Below are positions 28,859 to 36,388 of a stretch of DNA of 64,000 nucleotides, in pieces; position 1 is the stretch's first letter; each line of letters begins with the position of its first letter. Below the pieces are notes generated by a model. That model ran no database searches. It was not told the origin of the DNA and saw only the letters and a list, made by a program, of their open reading frames with translations. Origin of the DNA: Flavobacterium sp. 9R (GTDB lineage Bacteria; Bacteroidota; Bacteroidia; Flavobacteriales; Flavobacteriaceae); contig NZ_LR733413.1 of assembly GCF_902506345.1 (NCBI RefSeq), positions 75,739-139,738 of the forward strand, written 5' to 3'. A program made the position numbers and the translations under genes.

Positions 28859-29180
28859 TTGGCAGTATACAGTTGTTAGTGTTCAGTTTTTATAAGCTGT
28901 TACTATTTGCGCCCTTTACAGTTAATTTTTTACCACAAGGAAACACAAAGTAGGCACGAAGCAATACAGAGTTATTTAGTTGACTTTGAGTCCTTTGCGT
29001 AAATCTTTGCGTTCTTTGCGGTTTAATTTTTAGAAGCGTATTTCAAAAAAGAACTTATATGCTCTTATTTGCCTTATATGGTTCAAAATAAACAGTCAAT
29101 TCAAAAAACTGTTATGACTTATATGTTTGTATTTTTTTTGAGCTCCTTGCGGTTAAACATTTTACACAAAGGATTTTAAT
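28859..29180. repeat. Repeat-filled gap with a TTATATG element
   Basis: This gap holds a 7-bp-period stretch just after the trmL stop, then a CACAAGG/CACAAAG segment facing a CTTTGCG-rich segment (about 28930-29025) in inverted orientation. Next comes a TTATATG element, whose 36-base core at 29052-29087 matches 59636-59671 with one mismatch. A CTCCTTGCGGTTAAA tail closes it. I see no coding sequence. Confidence 0.65.
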
Positions 29181-29205
29181 TCCCCGCCACGGCGAGTTAG
29201 GGGGC
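29181..29205. repeat. Small palindromic element at the end of the ATPase gene
   Basis: CCCC-GCCACGGC-GAGTTA-GGGG combines a CGCC/GGCG palindrome (29185-29194) with flanking C and G runs. It lies directly next to the stop of the minus-strand ATPase gene and might act as its terminator. A related CCCC...TTAGGGGG element is near 63915. Confidence 0.55.
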
Positions 29206-29991
29206 TTAACCCGTAATCACAAACTTCCCTTTTTCAGCATCAAAAACAATATGCTCATCTTTAAAAAGCGTATTGAAACTTCCTTTTGCAATCAAATTAC
29301 AAGGTTCATCTTGCACTACGGTTTCAGGCGTCATAATAATCATTTCATCACTCAATTGAATCGCCATATCGATATCGTGAGTCGAGAAAAGAATACATTT
29401 TCCCGTTTCGTGGGTAAGTTTTTTTAGTAATTTCAATAGCGAAACTTTGTGTAGCAAATCCAAGTGCGTCGTGGGCTCATCCAAAATAATCAAAGGCGTA
29501 TCCTGAGCTAAGGCGCGTGCAATAAGTACTTTTTGCAATTGCCCATCACTAATTTGATAATGCTTTTTATCGGCCAAAGCACTAATTTGAGTAAGCGACA
29601 AGGCTCTTTCCACCTGAATTTTATCTTCCTCGGTCAAGGTGCCAATCCAATTGGTGTAAGGCTGACGTCCTAAAGCGACTAATTCATATACCGTCAAATT
29701 ACTTGGAGGTAATTTTTCGGTCAATACCAAACTCATTTCTTGTGACAAATCGGAAGCGCTGTAGGTGGCTATATTTTTACCGTGTAATAAAACATCACCC
29801 TCAAGAGGTTTTTGAATTCCAGTAATGGTTTTTAAAAGTGTCGATTTTCCAATGCCGTTGGCACCAATCAAAGCCGTTAGTTTTCCTTTTTTTAGCGCAA
29901 TGGAAACGGCTTTTGCAACAAGAGTGCTTACTTTTTTGTTGTCATAACCAATGCTTATCGATTGGGTTTGAAGGATGATAGTTTCTTCCAT
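29206..29991 (-). CDS. ABC transporter ATP-binding protein, cobalamin/siderophore type (BtuD-like)
   Basis: This is a 261-residue ATPase of the FecE/BtuD class. The Walker A motif GANGIGKST is at residues 43-51, the Walker B motif LIILDEPT at 167-174, and the switch histidine is H205. The signature reads ISDGQ (147-151) in place of the usual LSGGQ. It should power import through the permease encoded upstream at 30882. Being beside cobalamin salvage genes, vitamin B12 or cobinamide is the most likely cargo, but iron chelates use the same family. A GxxExxY gene and long repeats separate it from the permease by nearly 900 bases, which is odd for a transporter operon. Confidence 0.88.
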   Translation of the reverse strand: MEETIILQTQSISIGYDNKKVSTLVAKAVSIALKKGKLTALIGANGIGKSTLLKTITGIQKPLEGDVLLHGKNIATYSASDLSQEMSLVLTEKLPPSNLTVYELVALGRQPYTNWIGTLTEEDKIQVERALSLTQISALADKKHYQISDGQLQKVLIARALAQDTPLIILDEPTTHLDLLHKVSLLKLLKKLTHETGKCILFSTHDIDMAIQLSDEMIIMTPETVVQDEPCNLIAKGSFNTLFKDEHIVFDAEKGKFVITG

Positions 29992-30040
29992 TTTTTAAAT
30001 TTTAAATCCGTACAACGAATTTGATGTAACACATTCTGAG

Positions 30041-30117
30041 ACTTTTTACCACATAGAAGCATAGAATTTATAGTTTTTTAAAAGAAACAAATAGACGTTT
30101 TACTCTTCACATAGATG
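30041..30117. repeat. Left inverted repeat beside the GxxExxY gene
   Basis: About 75 bases beginning TTTTTACCACATAG (30043-30056) and ending near TTCACATAGA. The reverse complement of 30717-30800 aligns with it over its whole length with gaps. Together they bracket the GxxExxY gene. Confidence 0.55.
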
Positions 30118-30177
30118 TTCGATAAATACTACTATCTTCTATATTTTTAATTTTCAACCAATGGCTTCAAATATAAT

Positions 30178-30597
30178 TTAGTGTTTTGGTAGTTGGTGAA
30201 AAATTTCATTAACAAATGTCATTTGTCCTTCTTTAAAGATATTAAAACAATTAAAGTTTATCAAAATTCCTTTTGGAACATTTAATAGCTTCATATAGGT
30301 AAGTAGTTGAGCTTTGTGAATGGGGGTTATTTCGGAAACGGATTTTAATTCAATAACAATATTATTTTCAACAAGTAAATCACACTTAAAATCAATTGCA
30401 AGTTTTTTTTCTTTATAAAATACAGGAATATTTTTTTCTGAAATAAAATTGATGTTTCTTATTTTTAATTCTTCTATTAAACAATGATGATAAATGTTTT
30501 CTAACAATCCCTTACCCATTGTTTTATGCACTTCAATCGCTGCTCCAATTATTTCGAATGTAAGTTCATTGAGTTGTTTTTGTGTAGTCATAAACAA
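30178..30597 (-). CDS. GxxExxY family protein
   Basis: This is a 139-residue member of the GxxExxY family, common in Bacteroidota and of unknown function. The naming motif is GLLENIY at residues 30-36, preceded by AAIEVHKTMGK. A later part, IDFKCDLLVENNIVIELKS (about 68-86), has D73 and an E83-x-K85 pair. This resembles a PD-(D/E)xK nuclease core, so a nucleic-acid role is possible. It starts MFM, so either methionine may be used. It sits between the permease and ATPase genes of an ABC importer and is bracketed by imperfect inverted repeats, suggesting arrival as a unit. Confidence 0.88.
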   Translation of the reverse strand: MFMTTQKQLNELTFEIIGAAIEVHKTMGKGLLENIYHHCLIEELKIRNINFISEKNIPVFYKEKKLAIDFKCDLLVENNIVIELKSVSEITPIHKAQLLTYMKLLNVPKGILINFNCFNIFKEGQMTFVNEIFHQLPKH

Positions 30598-30716
30598 GTA
30601 GTATTGAAAATAGTTTTTTATTTTAACTAGTTGGTCGCAATTATTTTAAACCATATGTAAGCATATAATTTTACAGTATTTAAAGTCTTTCGTATACATT
30701 TTACCTTCAAATTGCT

Positions 30717-30800
30717 ATTCTATGTGTGAAATAGTACTATTTCTATTTATTCTTTACCTGTTTGCTATTAATCTATGACGCTCCTATGTGGTTAAAATTC
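30717..30800. repeat. Right inverted repeat beside the GxxExxY gene
   Basis: It contains CTATGTGGTTAAAA (30784-30797) and TTCTATGTGTGAA (about 30718-30730), the inverted partners of segments at 30043-30056 and 30106-30115. The remaining gap between 30598 and 30881 has no ORF. Confidence 0.55.
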
Positions 30801-30881
30801 ATATGCTATTTCAATTTCACCCAACTGGTTTCTTAATAGTAAAACTATGTTTTTTATTTGGTTAAATAGAACTCATTTCAA

Positions 30882-31934
30882 TTAGCCCATCATTTTTTGT
30901 TTTCTAACCAATAACCAAATCACCACAGGAGCCCCTAAGATAGAAGTCACCGCGTTAATAGGTAGACTCACTTCTGTGCCGGGGACTTGTGTAAATATAT
31001 CGCAAACCAACATAATGCCGGCTCCAAAAAGAAGTGTGCTCCAAAACAATACCCGATGATTACTAGTTTGGAAGGTCAATTTGGCGATATGAGGAACGGC
31101 TAATCCAACAAAAGCAATCGGACCGGCAAAAGCGGTAATGCTTCCGGCTAGTATACTTGTAGCTAGAATGATAATCAATCGCGCTTTGCTGTAGTTGAGC
31201 CCCATACTCTTGGCGTAGTTTTCTCCCAAAAGCAAAGCATTAAGCGGTTTGATGCTAAAGGCACTTAGGACTAAGCCAATTCCCACACAAAGACTCAAAA
31301 TCGAGACCGATTCCCAGGATAAGTTTCCTAAATTCCCCAACGACCAAAAGGTAAATTTTTGCAATTGCTCCGCCGAACTAAAATAGGTGAGTGTCCCGAC
31401 AATGGCCGAGGTTAAGCTGCCAAACATCAGACCAATAATGAGTATCGCCATAGTATCTCGTAATCGTTGCGATACAAGGAGTACGAGTAATAAAACGCTA
31501 CTGCTTCCAATAGTCGAAGCCAAAACAATACCATAGTTGGAAAGTAACAAGGGAATTAAAAAGGAAGGCATAAAACCAGCACCCAAAATCACAAAAGCCA
31601 CACCCAAACTCGCCCCAGAACTCAATCCCAAAACATAAGGACCAGCCATTGGATTTCTAAACAACGTTTGCATCAACAGACCACTCATCGATAAGCCCAT
31701 ACCAACCAATACAGCCGTAATCGCTTTGGGCAAACGATAATTCAAGATAATGTATTCCCAAGTGTCTTTGGAAGCGGTTTGTCCTAGCAAACTTTTCAAA
31801 ACTTCTTTTGCAGGAATAGCGATTGAGCCATAACAAATGTTGCCTACAAACAGCCCAAACAATCCTATGCATAAGGTTATAAAAAGAATACTATGTTTAA
31901 AGGAAGACCTCAATTTATTGTAATTTTTCGGCAA
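30882..31934 (-). CDS. ABC transporter permease, FecCD/BtuC type
   Basis: This is a 350-residue inner-membrane permease of the FecCD/BtuC family with about nine or ten transmembrane segments. Family signatures are YRLPKAITAVLVGMGLSMSG, QTLFRNPMAGPYVLGLSSGA, and LLGENYAKSMGLNY near the coupling helix. A further signature is AFAGPIAFVGLAVPHIAK, followed by PGTEVSLPINAVTSILGAPV. It should form the homodimeric channel for B12 or a similar corrinoid. Its first 20 bases overlap the end of the binding-protein gene, so the two are coupled. The ATPase partner is further downstream behind an inserted gene. Confidence 0.93.
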   Translation of the reverse strand: MPKNYNKLRSSFKHSILFITLCIGLFGLFVGNICYGSIAIPAKEVLKSLLGQTASKDTWEYIILNYRLPKAITAVLVGMGLSMSGLLMQTLFRNPMAGPYVLGLSSGASLGVAFVILGAGFMPSFLIPLLLSNYGIVLASTIGSSSVLLLVLLVSQRLRDTMAILIIGLMFGSLTSAIVGTLTYFSSAEQLQKFTFWSLGNLGNLSWESVSILSLCVGIGLVLSAFSIKPLNALLLGENYAKSMGLNYSKARLIIILATSILAGSITAFAGPIAFVGLAVPHIAKLTFQTSNHRVLFWSTLLFGAGIMLVCDIFTQVPGTEVSLPINAVTSILGAPVVIWLLVRKQKMMG

Positions 31935-33057
31935 AGGTAAACGTATAATTCGGAAGTAATTCGGGATGGAAAATTTTGATGTAATCTTTCAAGACCAAAT
32001 CAGGCCGACTTGCTGCCAATTCATAATAAACAGTACCACCGGTGGCTCCGTGTTTGTTTTCAAAAGTATAGACGTGTTTGTTTTTCACAGCGTCAAATTG
32101 TTGGTAATGCGGATTGCTATTTTGCAATTCCGCTAAATTTTTAAAGGAGCCCGTAGCAATCCAATAATCTGCCTTTTGCGCTTTTTCTAAAATCTTCTCA
32201 AAAGGCAACGATAAACTTCCTGTTCCTTTGGTAGTGCTCCATAAATAATTAGATTTTGCATCTTTTAAAAACTGTGCCACCCAGCTGTCGCCTTTGGCCA
32301 CAAACCATTGTTCTTGGTACATTGAGCCATACAAAACGGTCGGATTTGTCTTTTTTTGAGCGACCAAGGCTAGTGTTTCGTTGTAACTTTTTACGATGTC
32401 ATTAAATAAAACTTCGGCTTCTTTTTCTTTACCAAATAAAGCGCCGTACAATTTAATCCATTCGGCTTTGCCTAGTGGCGTTTGTTCCATCCAATCGGCT
32501 TGAATGAGCACTTTCAAACCGCTTTTTTGTAAGTTGTCAATCGTGGGATTCGAATTATCAATGCCAAAAGCCACAATCAAATTAGGACTCAAATCAATTA
32601 ATTGTTCGGTGTCTAATTTTTCATTTTGTCCAATATTTTTCACCTTTCCTGCATCGATTAATTGACGTGTTTTTGGAGAGGAAATATAATCGGTGTGCGG
32701 AAAACCTACTAATTTTTTTTCCACCCCCAACATCTCCAAAAACGGAATATTGGTAGTCGAAGTCACCACTATGCTTTGTAAAGGAACAGCTATGGTAGGG
32801 TATTTTTGCAAACTATCTGGAACGATGCCGTTTTTTTCTTTCAAAATATAGGTAAAGTTTTGTTTTGCATCAGGCCAAGCATTGCGAACCGTTACCACCG
32901 AAAATCCTTGGTTTTTCTGTATCGAAAGTCCAGAAGCATAACGAATACTGTTGGAGGTGGCGGTTTCCGAAAGAGGAGTAGAGTTTCCTTTTTTTTCACA
33001 AGCACTCAAAGAGAGTAACAAGCTAATCAATGCAATAAGAACAATTTTAGTTTTCAT
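31915..33057 (-). CDS. Corrinoid/siderophore-binding lipoprotein (BtuF-like)
   Basis: This is a 380-residue substrate-binding protein of the BtuF/FepB class. The lipobox ends at C20 (SLSAC), so it is anchored to a membrane facing the periplasm. The two-lobe helical-backbone fold is recognisable from TYILKEKNGIVPDSLQKYPTIAVPLQSIVV, VGFPHTDYI and LSPNLIVAFGIDN. A later segment is VLYGSMYQEQWFVAKGDSWVAQFL. It hands ligand to the permease whose gene it overlaps by 20 bases. Cobalamin is inferred from the adjacent cob genes. Its 5' leader may contain a nested inverted repeat at 33095-33147. Confidence 0.88.
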   Translation of the reverse strand: MKTKIVLIALISLLLSLSACEKKGNSTPLSETATSNSIRYASGLSIQKNQGFSVVTVRNAWPDAKQNFTYILKEKNGIVPDSLQKYPTIAVPLQSIVVTSTTNIPFLEMLGVEKKLVGFPHTDYISSPKTRQLIDAGKVKNIGQNEKLDTEQLIDLSPNLIVAFGIDNSNPTIDNLQKSGLKVLIQADWMEQTPLGKAEWIKLYGALFGKEKEAEVLFNDIVKSYNETLALVAQKKTNPTVLYGSMYQEQWFVAKGDSWVAQFLKDAKSNYLWSTTKGTGSLSLPFEKILEKAQKADYWIATGSFKNLAELQNSNPHYQQFDAVKNKHVYTFENKHGATGGTVYYELAASRPDLVLKDYIKIFHPELLPNYTFTFAEKLQ

Positions 33058-33094
33058 ATATGTGAAAAATTATTTTTTAGTGGTCATATATGGT

Positions 33095-33147
33095 ATCGCC
33101 TTTATTTATAGGTGTTTGTTTGCAACAAACCTGTTGTTCGGGGCGAT
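33095..33147 (-). promoter_or_regulatory. Nested inverted repeat in the leader of the binding-protein gene
   Basis: An outer pair ATCGCC (33095-33100) and GGCGAT (33142-33147) encloses an inner hairpin AGGTGTTTGTT-TGC-AACAAACCT (33110-33132). It lies 38-90 bases upstream of the start codon. It lacks the conserved B12-box sequences, so it is not an ordinary cobalamin riboswitch. The other bases between 33058 and 33413 contain only promoter-like elements. Confidence 0.45.
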
Positions 33148-33313
33148 TTCATAAACAAGTTTTGAAACCTTTTTAAGGCAGTTTTGGACACAAATAATGA
33201 AAGTGTAAGACTACTAAAACGAAAAAATAATTTGCGAATTTGCGGTCAATTTTACTTCTCAATTTAAATCAATGGAATACTAACTTATGTGGTTTGCCTA
33301 TTGATTTCCATTG

Positions 33314-33321
33314 CAAATGTA
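33314..33321 (-). promoter_or_regulatory. Predicted -7 element of the B12 transporter operon
   Basis: On the minus strand the sequence reads TACATTTG. Transcription from here would give a leader of roughly 250 bases that includes the nested inverted repeat. No good -33 element was found. Confidence 0.35.
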
Positions 33322-33376
33322 ACGCAAAAACTAAAATTTCTTGTTTATTTTTAACACTAAAAAATTCAACAAAGAC

Positions 33377-33384
33377 TATCTTTG
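33377..33384 (+). promoter_or_regulatory. Predicted -7 element of cobU
   Basis: TATCTTTG fits the TAnnTTTG consensus 30 bases before the cobU start codon. Confidence 0.45.
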
Positions 33385-33413
33385 CTCTTTAATGAAGCCA
33401 TAAATTAGCCCAA

Positions 33414-33929
33414 ATGATGTACTTGATTACTGGAGGAGAACGTTCTGGAAAGAGCGGTTTTGCTGAAAAAATAGCCAAAGAAAAGTCGGATAACCCAATG
33501 TATGTTGCCACAGCGCGTCAATGGGATGCCGATTTTAAAAACCGTATCGACAGACACCAAAAAGACCGTGATGAACGTTGGGAAAACATCGAAAAAGAAA
33601 AATTCCTGAGCGAGATAGATTTCGAAAACCGCGTGGCTGTCATCGATTGTGTGACCTTGTGGTTGACCAATTTTTTTGTAGACAACAAAAACGACATTGA
33701 TTTGTGTTTGGCACAAGCCCAAAAAGAAATCGATGCCCTCGCACAGCAACCCAACACCACTATCATCATCGTTTCGAACGAAATCGGGATGGGTTTGCAC
33801 GCAGATACACACATCGGTCGAAAATTCACCGAGTTGCAAGGTTGGACCAATCAATACATCGCCCAAAAAGCCGATACCGTAATTTTTATGGTAGCGGGAA
33901 TCCCAATGGTAATCAAAGGCGAGGTTTAA
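33414..33929 (+). CDS. cobU: Adenosylcobinamide kinase / phosphate guanylyltransferase
   Basis: CobU phosphorylates adenosylcobinamide and then transfers GMP to it, making adenosylcobinamide-GDP for nucleotide-loop assembly of B12. The 171-residue protein has the P-loop GGERSGKS (7-14) and the guanylylated histidine region DRHQKDRDERW (H48). It also has AVIDCVTLWLTN and the GMGLHADTHIGRKFTELQGW segment. A one-residue shorter start is possible (two ATGs in a row). It is the first gene of the plus-strand cobalamin cluster. No riboswitch is visible upstream of it. Confidence 0.96.
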   Translation: MMYLITGGERSGKSGFAEKIAKEKSDNPMYVATARQWDADFKNRIDRHQKDRDERWENIEKEKFLSEIDFENRVAVIDCVTLWLTNFFVDNKNDIDLCLAQAQKEIDALAQQPNTTIIIVSNEIGMGLHADTHIGRKFTELQGWTNQYIAQKADTVIFMVAGIPMVIKGEV

Positions 33930-33942
33930 AATAATACAGCTT

Positions 33943-34028
33943 TGGGCGTTTCCACAAGGGCCGGGCTGTCCGTTATATCTTTACTGCCGAACCCCGGCAG
34001 TAAAGGATGCCACTACCATCCCTAACGC
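33943..34028 (+). repeat. REP-like dispersed repeat, copy B
   Basis: GGGCGTT at one end, CGGGCTGTCCGTTATATCTT, a perfect hairpin TTTACTGCCG...CGGCAGTAAA, GGATGCCACT, and CATCCCTAACGC at the other end. It fills most of the gap between cobU and the bluB-cobT gene and shares each block with copies A, C or D. Confidence 0.75.
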
Positions 34029-34040
34029 AAAAAAAAGACT

Positions 34041-35720
34041 ATGACACTACAAGAAATCATACAATCCCGTCGCGATACCCGCCACTTCACAACCGACGAA
34101 GTTCCAGAAGACGTCTTGCAAAAAGCATTACAAGCTGGACATTACGCACCTTCTGTCGGACTTACCGATGCTACTCGATATTGCGTTATACGTTCCTCCG
34201 AAGTCAAAAAAGCCATCAAACTTTTGTTTGAAGACTATGATAAAAAAGCAGCCAATGCTACCGATAACGAGCAACAAAAGCAACAATACCAAGCCCTAAA
34301 ACTCGAAGCCATCGAAGAAGCTCCAGTGGGATTGGTCATTGCTTATGACCGTTCGGTGCTGAATAGCTTTACCATCGGAACCGTGGGGAGCAACGAAGCG
34401 ATTAAGTTTAGTGCGGTTTGTGCAGCACAAAACATTTGGTTATCCTTAACCGAGCAAGGCTATTCTATGGGATGGGTGTCGATTCTAAACTATCACGAAT
34501 TCAAATCTATTCTGGGATTACCCGAAAACATAGAGCCTTTGGGCTATTTTTGCGTAGGCAAACCCGCCTCTAATTATGAACATCAGCCGATGTTGCAACA
34601 ATTAGGATGGAAGAAAAAAGAGCCATTTCCGGCTATCACTGCGATTGATTCTGAACAATCAAAAGAAGCTGTAATTTCCTCCATCGAAGAAAAAGTAACG
34701 GAACCCAACGCGATTTTATCGAACCAATTGCAACACAAAATCGATAACAAAACCAAACCCACAGGAGCTTTGGGGGATTTAGAAGCACTCGCTCACCAAA
34801 TAGGGATGGTGTTTCAAACCACTTCGCCTCAAATTAAACAACCGCATTTGGTGGTTTTTGCTGCCGACCACGGTATTGCCAATCACGGCGTAAGTGCCTA
34901 TCCACAAGAAGTAACCCGACAAATGGTATCTAATTTTCTGGAAGGTGGAGCAGCAATCAATGTATTTTGTACCCAAAACCAAATCGGACTATCGATTGTA
35001 GACGCGGGGGTGAATTATGATTTTCCTACTAACACGAAGTTGATTCATAATAAAATTGGCAAAGGCACGCAGTCGTTTTTACATACCGCTGCGATGAGTC
35101 CTTTAGAAGTAGCGACTTGTTTTTCTAAAGGGGCAACAGTTGTGGCACAAATTGCCGAATCGGGCACAAATTGCATCGGTTTTGGAGAAATGGGGATTGG
35201 GAATACGGCAACCGCTTCGGTATTGATGCATTTTCTGACCCAAATTCCCTTAGTAGATTGCATCGGAAAGGGAACGGGAGTTACAGATGAAAAGTTACAA
35301 AACAAGCATCAAATTTTAACAACTGCAATTACCAATTATAAAGGCGCTACCGATTTAGACTCGATTTTGGCGTATTTTGGAGGTTTCGAAATCCTGCAAA
35401 TAGCTGGCGGAATGCTCGAAGCTCATAAAAATAAGATGCTAATTTTAGTCGACGGATTCATTGCGTCAGTAGCCTTTTTGATTGCGTTTAAGAAGAATCC
35501 AGCTATTTTCAGCAATGCTGTTTTTTGCCACGCTTCGGCTGAAAAAGGACACCAACAGCTCTTGGAGTATCTAGGAGCAAAAGCATTGTTGCACCTCCAA
35601 TTGCGCTTGGGGGAAGGAACGGGTTGTGCTTTGGCTTTTCCTTTAGTACAATCAGCAGTAGCGTTTTTGAATGAGATGGCCAGTTTTGAATCGGCGGGGG
35701 TGAATAACAAAAAGGATTGA
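34041..35720 (+). CDS. Fused 5,6-dimethylbenzimidazole synthase (BluB) and phosphoribosyltransferase (CobT)
   Basis: This is one 559-residue polypeptide with two enzymes of the B12 lower-ligand pathway. Residues 1-205 are a BluB-type flavin destructase that cleaves FMN to 5,6-dimethylbenzimidazole; SRRDTRHF, HYAPSVGLTDATRY and GWVSILNYHEFKSILGLPE are characteristic. Residues about 225-559 are CobT, which joins the base to ribose phosphate from nicotinate mononucleotide. Its signatures are NKTKPTGALGDLEALA, AADHGIANHGVSAYP, GFGEMGIGNTATAS, and GEGTG with the catalytic E525. A BluB-CobT fusion is known from Propionibacterium freudenreichii. The frame is continuous, so this is a real fusion here and should channel the unstable base to its acceptor enzyme. 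Confidence 0.94.
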   Translation: MTLQEIIQSRRDTRHFTTDEVPEDVLQKALQAGHYAPSVGLTDATRYCVIRSSEVKKAIKLLFEDYDKKAANATDNEQQKQQYQALKLEAIEEAPVGLVIAYDRSVLNSFTIGTVGSNEAIKFSAVCAAQNIWLSLTEQGYSMGWVSILNYHEFKSILGLPENIEPLGYFCVGKPASNYEHQPMLQQLGWKKKEPFPAITAIDSEQSKEAVISSIEEKVTEPNAILSNQLQHKIDNKTKPTGALGDLEALAHQIGMVFQTTSPQIKQPHLVVFAADHGIANHGVSAYPQEVTRQMVSNFLEGGAAINVFCTQNQIGLSIVDAGVNYDFPTNTKLIHNKIGKGTQSFLHTAAMSPLEVATCFSKGATVVAQIAESGTNCIGFGEMGIGNTATASVLMHFLTQIPLVDCIGKGTGVTDEKLQNKHQILTTAITNYKGATDLDSILAYFGGFEILQIAGGMLEAHKNKMLILVDGFIASVAFLIAFKKNPAIFSNAVFCHASAEKGHQQLLEYLGAKALLHLQLRLGEGTGCALAFPLVQSAVAFLNEMASFESAGVNNKKD

Positions 35721-35929
35721 TATTTTTCCTCTAGATAAATCAGGAATCAATTTATAAGATGAAATAATAAAAAATAGTGTTTATTTTATTGCAAAATTTG
35801 AATAGGAATGGGCTTTAGCCCATTCATTAAAATGATTTTAGCATTGGGCTTTAGCCAAATCTATTGTAATTTAGGCTAAAGCCAATTTGATACAAATACT
35901 AATTTTTTCCTCCAGATAAATCTGGAGGC

Positions 35930-36060
35930 AATTCAAATTGAGGAATAATAAAAACATTGTTTTGGATAAATCTGAAGGTAATTTAAAAGATGAAATATAA
36001 AATTCTCTGTTTTTATTGTAAAATTTGAATAGGGATGGGTTTTAACCCATCCTTTAGAAT
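35930..36060 (+). repeat. 131-bp direct repeat, copy 1
   Basis: By reading base by base I find this segment identical to 36207-36337, an offset of 277 bases. It includes a degenerate type 3 hairpin and a type 1 hairpin. Confidence 0.85.
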
Positions 36061-36206
36061 GAGTTTAATATTGGGCTTTAGCCAAACTATTGTTATTTAG
36101 GCTAAAGCCATTTTGAAGCAAATGCTAATTTTATTCCTCCAGATAAATCTGGAGGCAATTCAATTCAGCAAATAATAAAATTATTTTTTTAGATAAATAT
36201 GGAGTT

Positions 36207-36337
36207 AATTCAAATTGAGGAATAATAAAAACATTGTTTTGGATAAATCTGAAGGTAATTTAAAAGATGAAATATAAAATTCTCTGTTTTTATTGTAAAA
36301 TTTGAATAGGGATGGGTTTTAACCCATCCTTTAGAAT
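36207..36337 (+). repeat. 131-bp direct repeat, copy 2
   Basis: Identical to 35930-36060 by eye. Perfect identity between the copies points to a recent duplication within the array. It ends 51 bases before the RAYT start codon. Confidence 0.85.
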
Positions 36338-36388
36338 AAAATCTCTAAATTGGTTTGAGCCGAATTTTAAACAACTAAAAATATAAGA

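Larger units (their letters stand above)
35726..36340. repeat. Hairpin array (REP/BIME-like) upstream of the RAYT gene
   Basis: Three kinds of hairpin alternate. Type 1 is AATGGGCTTTAGCCCATT at 35807-35824, with the compensated variant GATGGGTTTTAACCCATC at 36034-36051 and 36311-36328. Type 2 is a long stem ATTGGGCTTTAGCC...GGCTAAAGCCAAT at 35843-35886 and about 36070-36111. Type 3 is CCTCCAGATAAATCTGGAGG at 35909-35928 and 36136-36155, with degenerate copies near 35728, 35963, 36188 and 36240. The compensatory base changes in type 1 show that pairing is preserved. There is no coding sequence in this 668-base gap. Confidence 0.88.

Noticed and set aside
33058..33413. A second cobalamin riboswitch in front of the binding-protein gene or cobU
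   Set aside because: I searched both strands for the B12 box and the GCCACTG and GGGAAGG blocks and found none.
33405..33866. 153-codon frame on the minus strand across cobU
   Set aside because: It lies almost wholly antisense to cobU, whose motifs are complete, and has no recognisable domain.
35807..36328. Possible CRISPR-like or integron array upstream of the RAYT gene
   Set aside because: The repeated units are hairpins of three kinds with repeated DNA between them, not unique spacers; a REP/BIME array explains it better.
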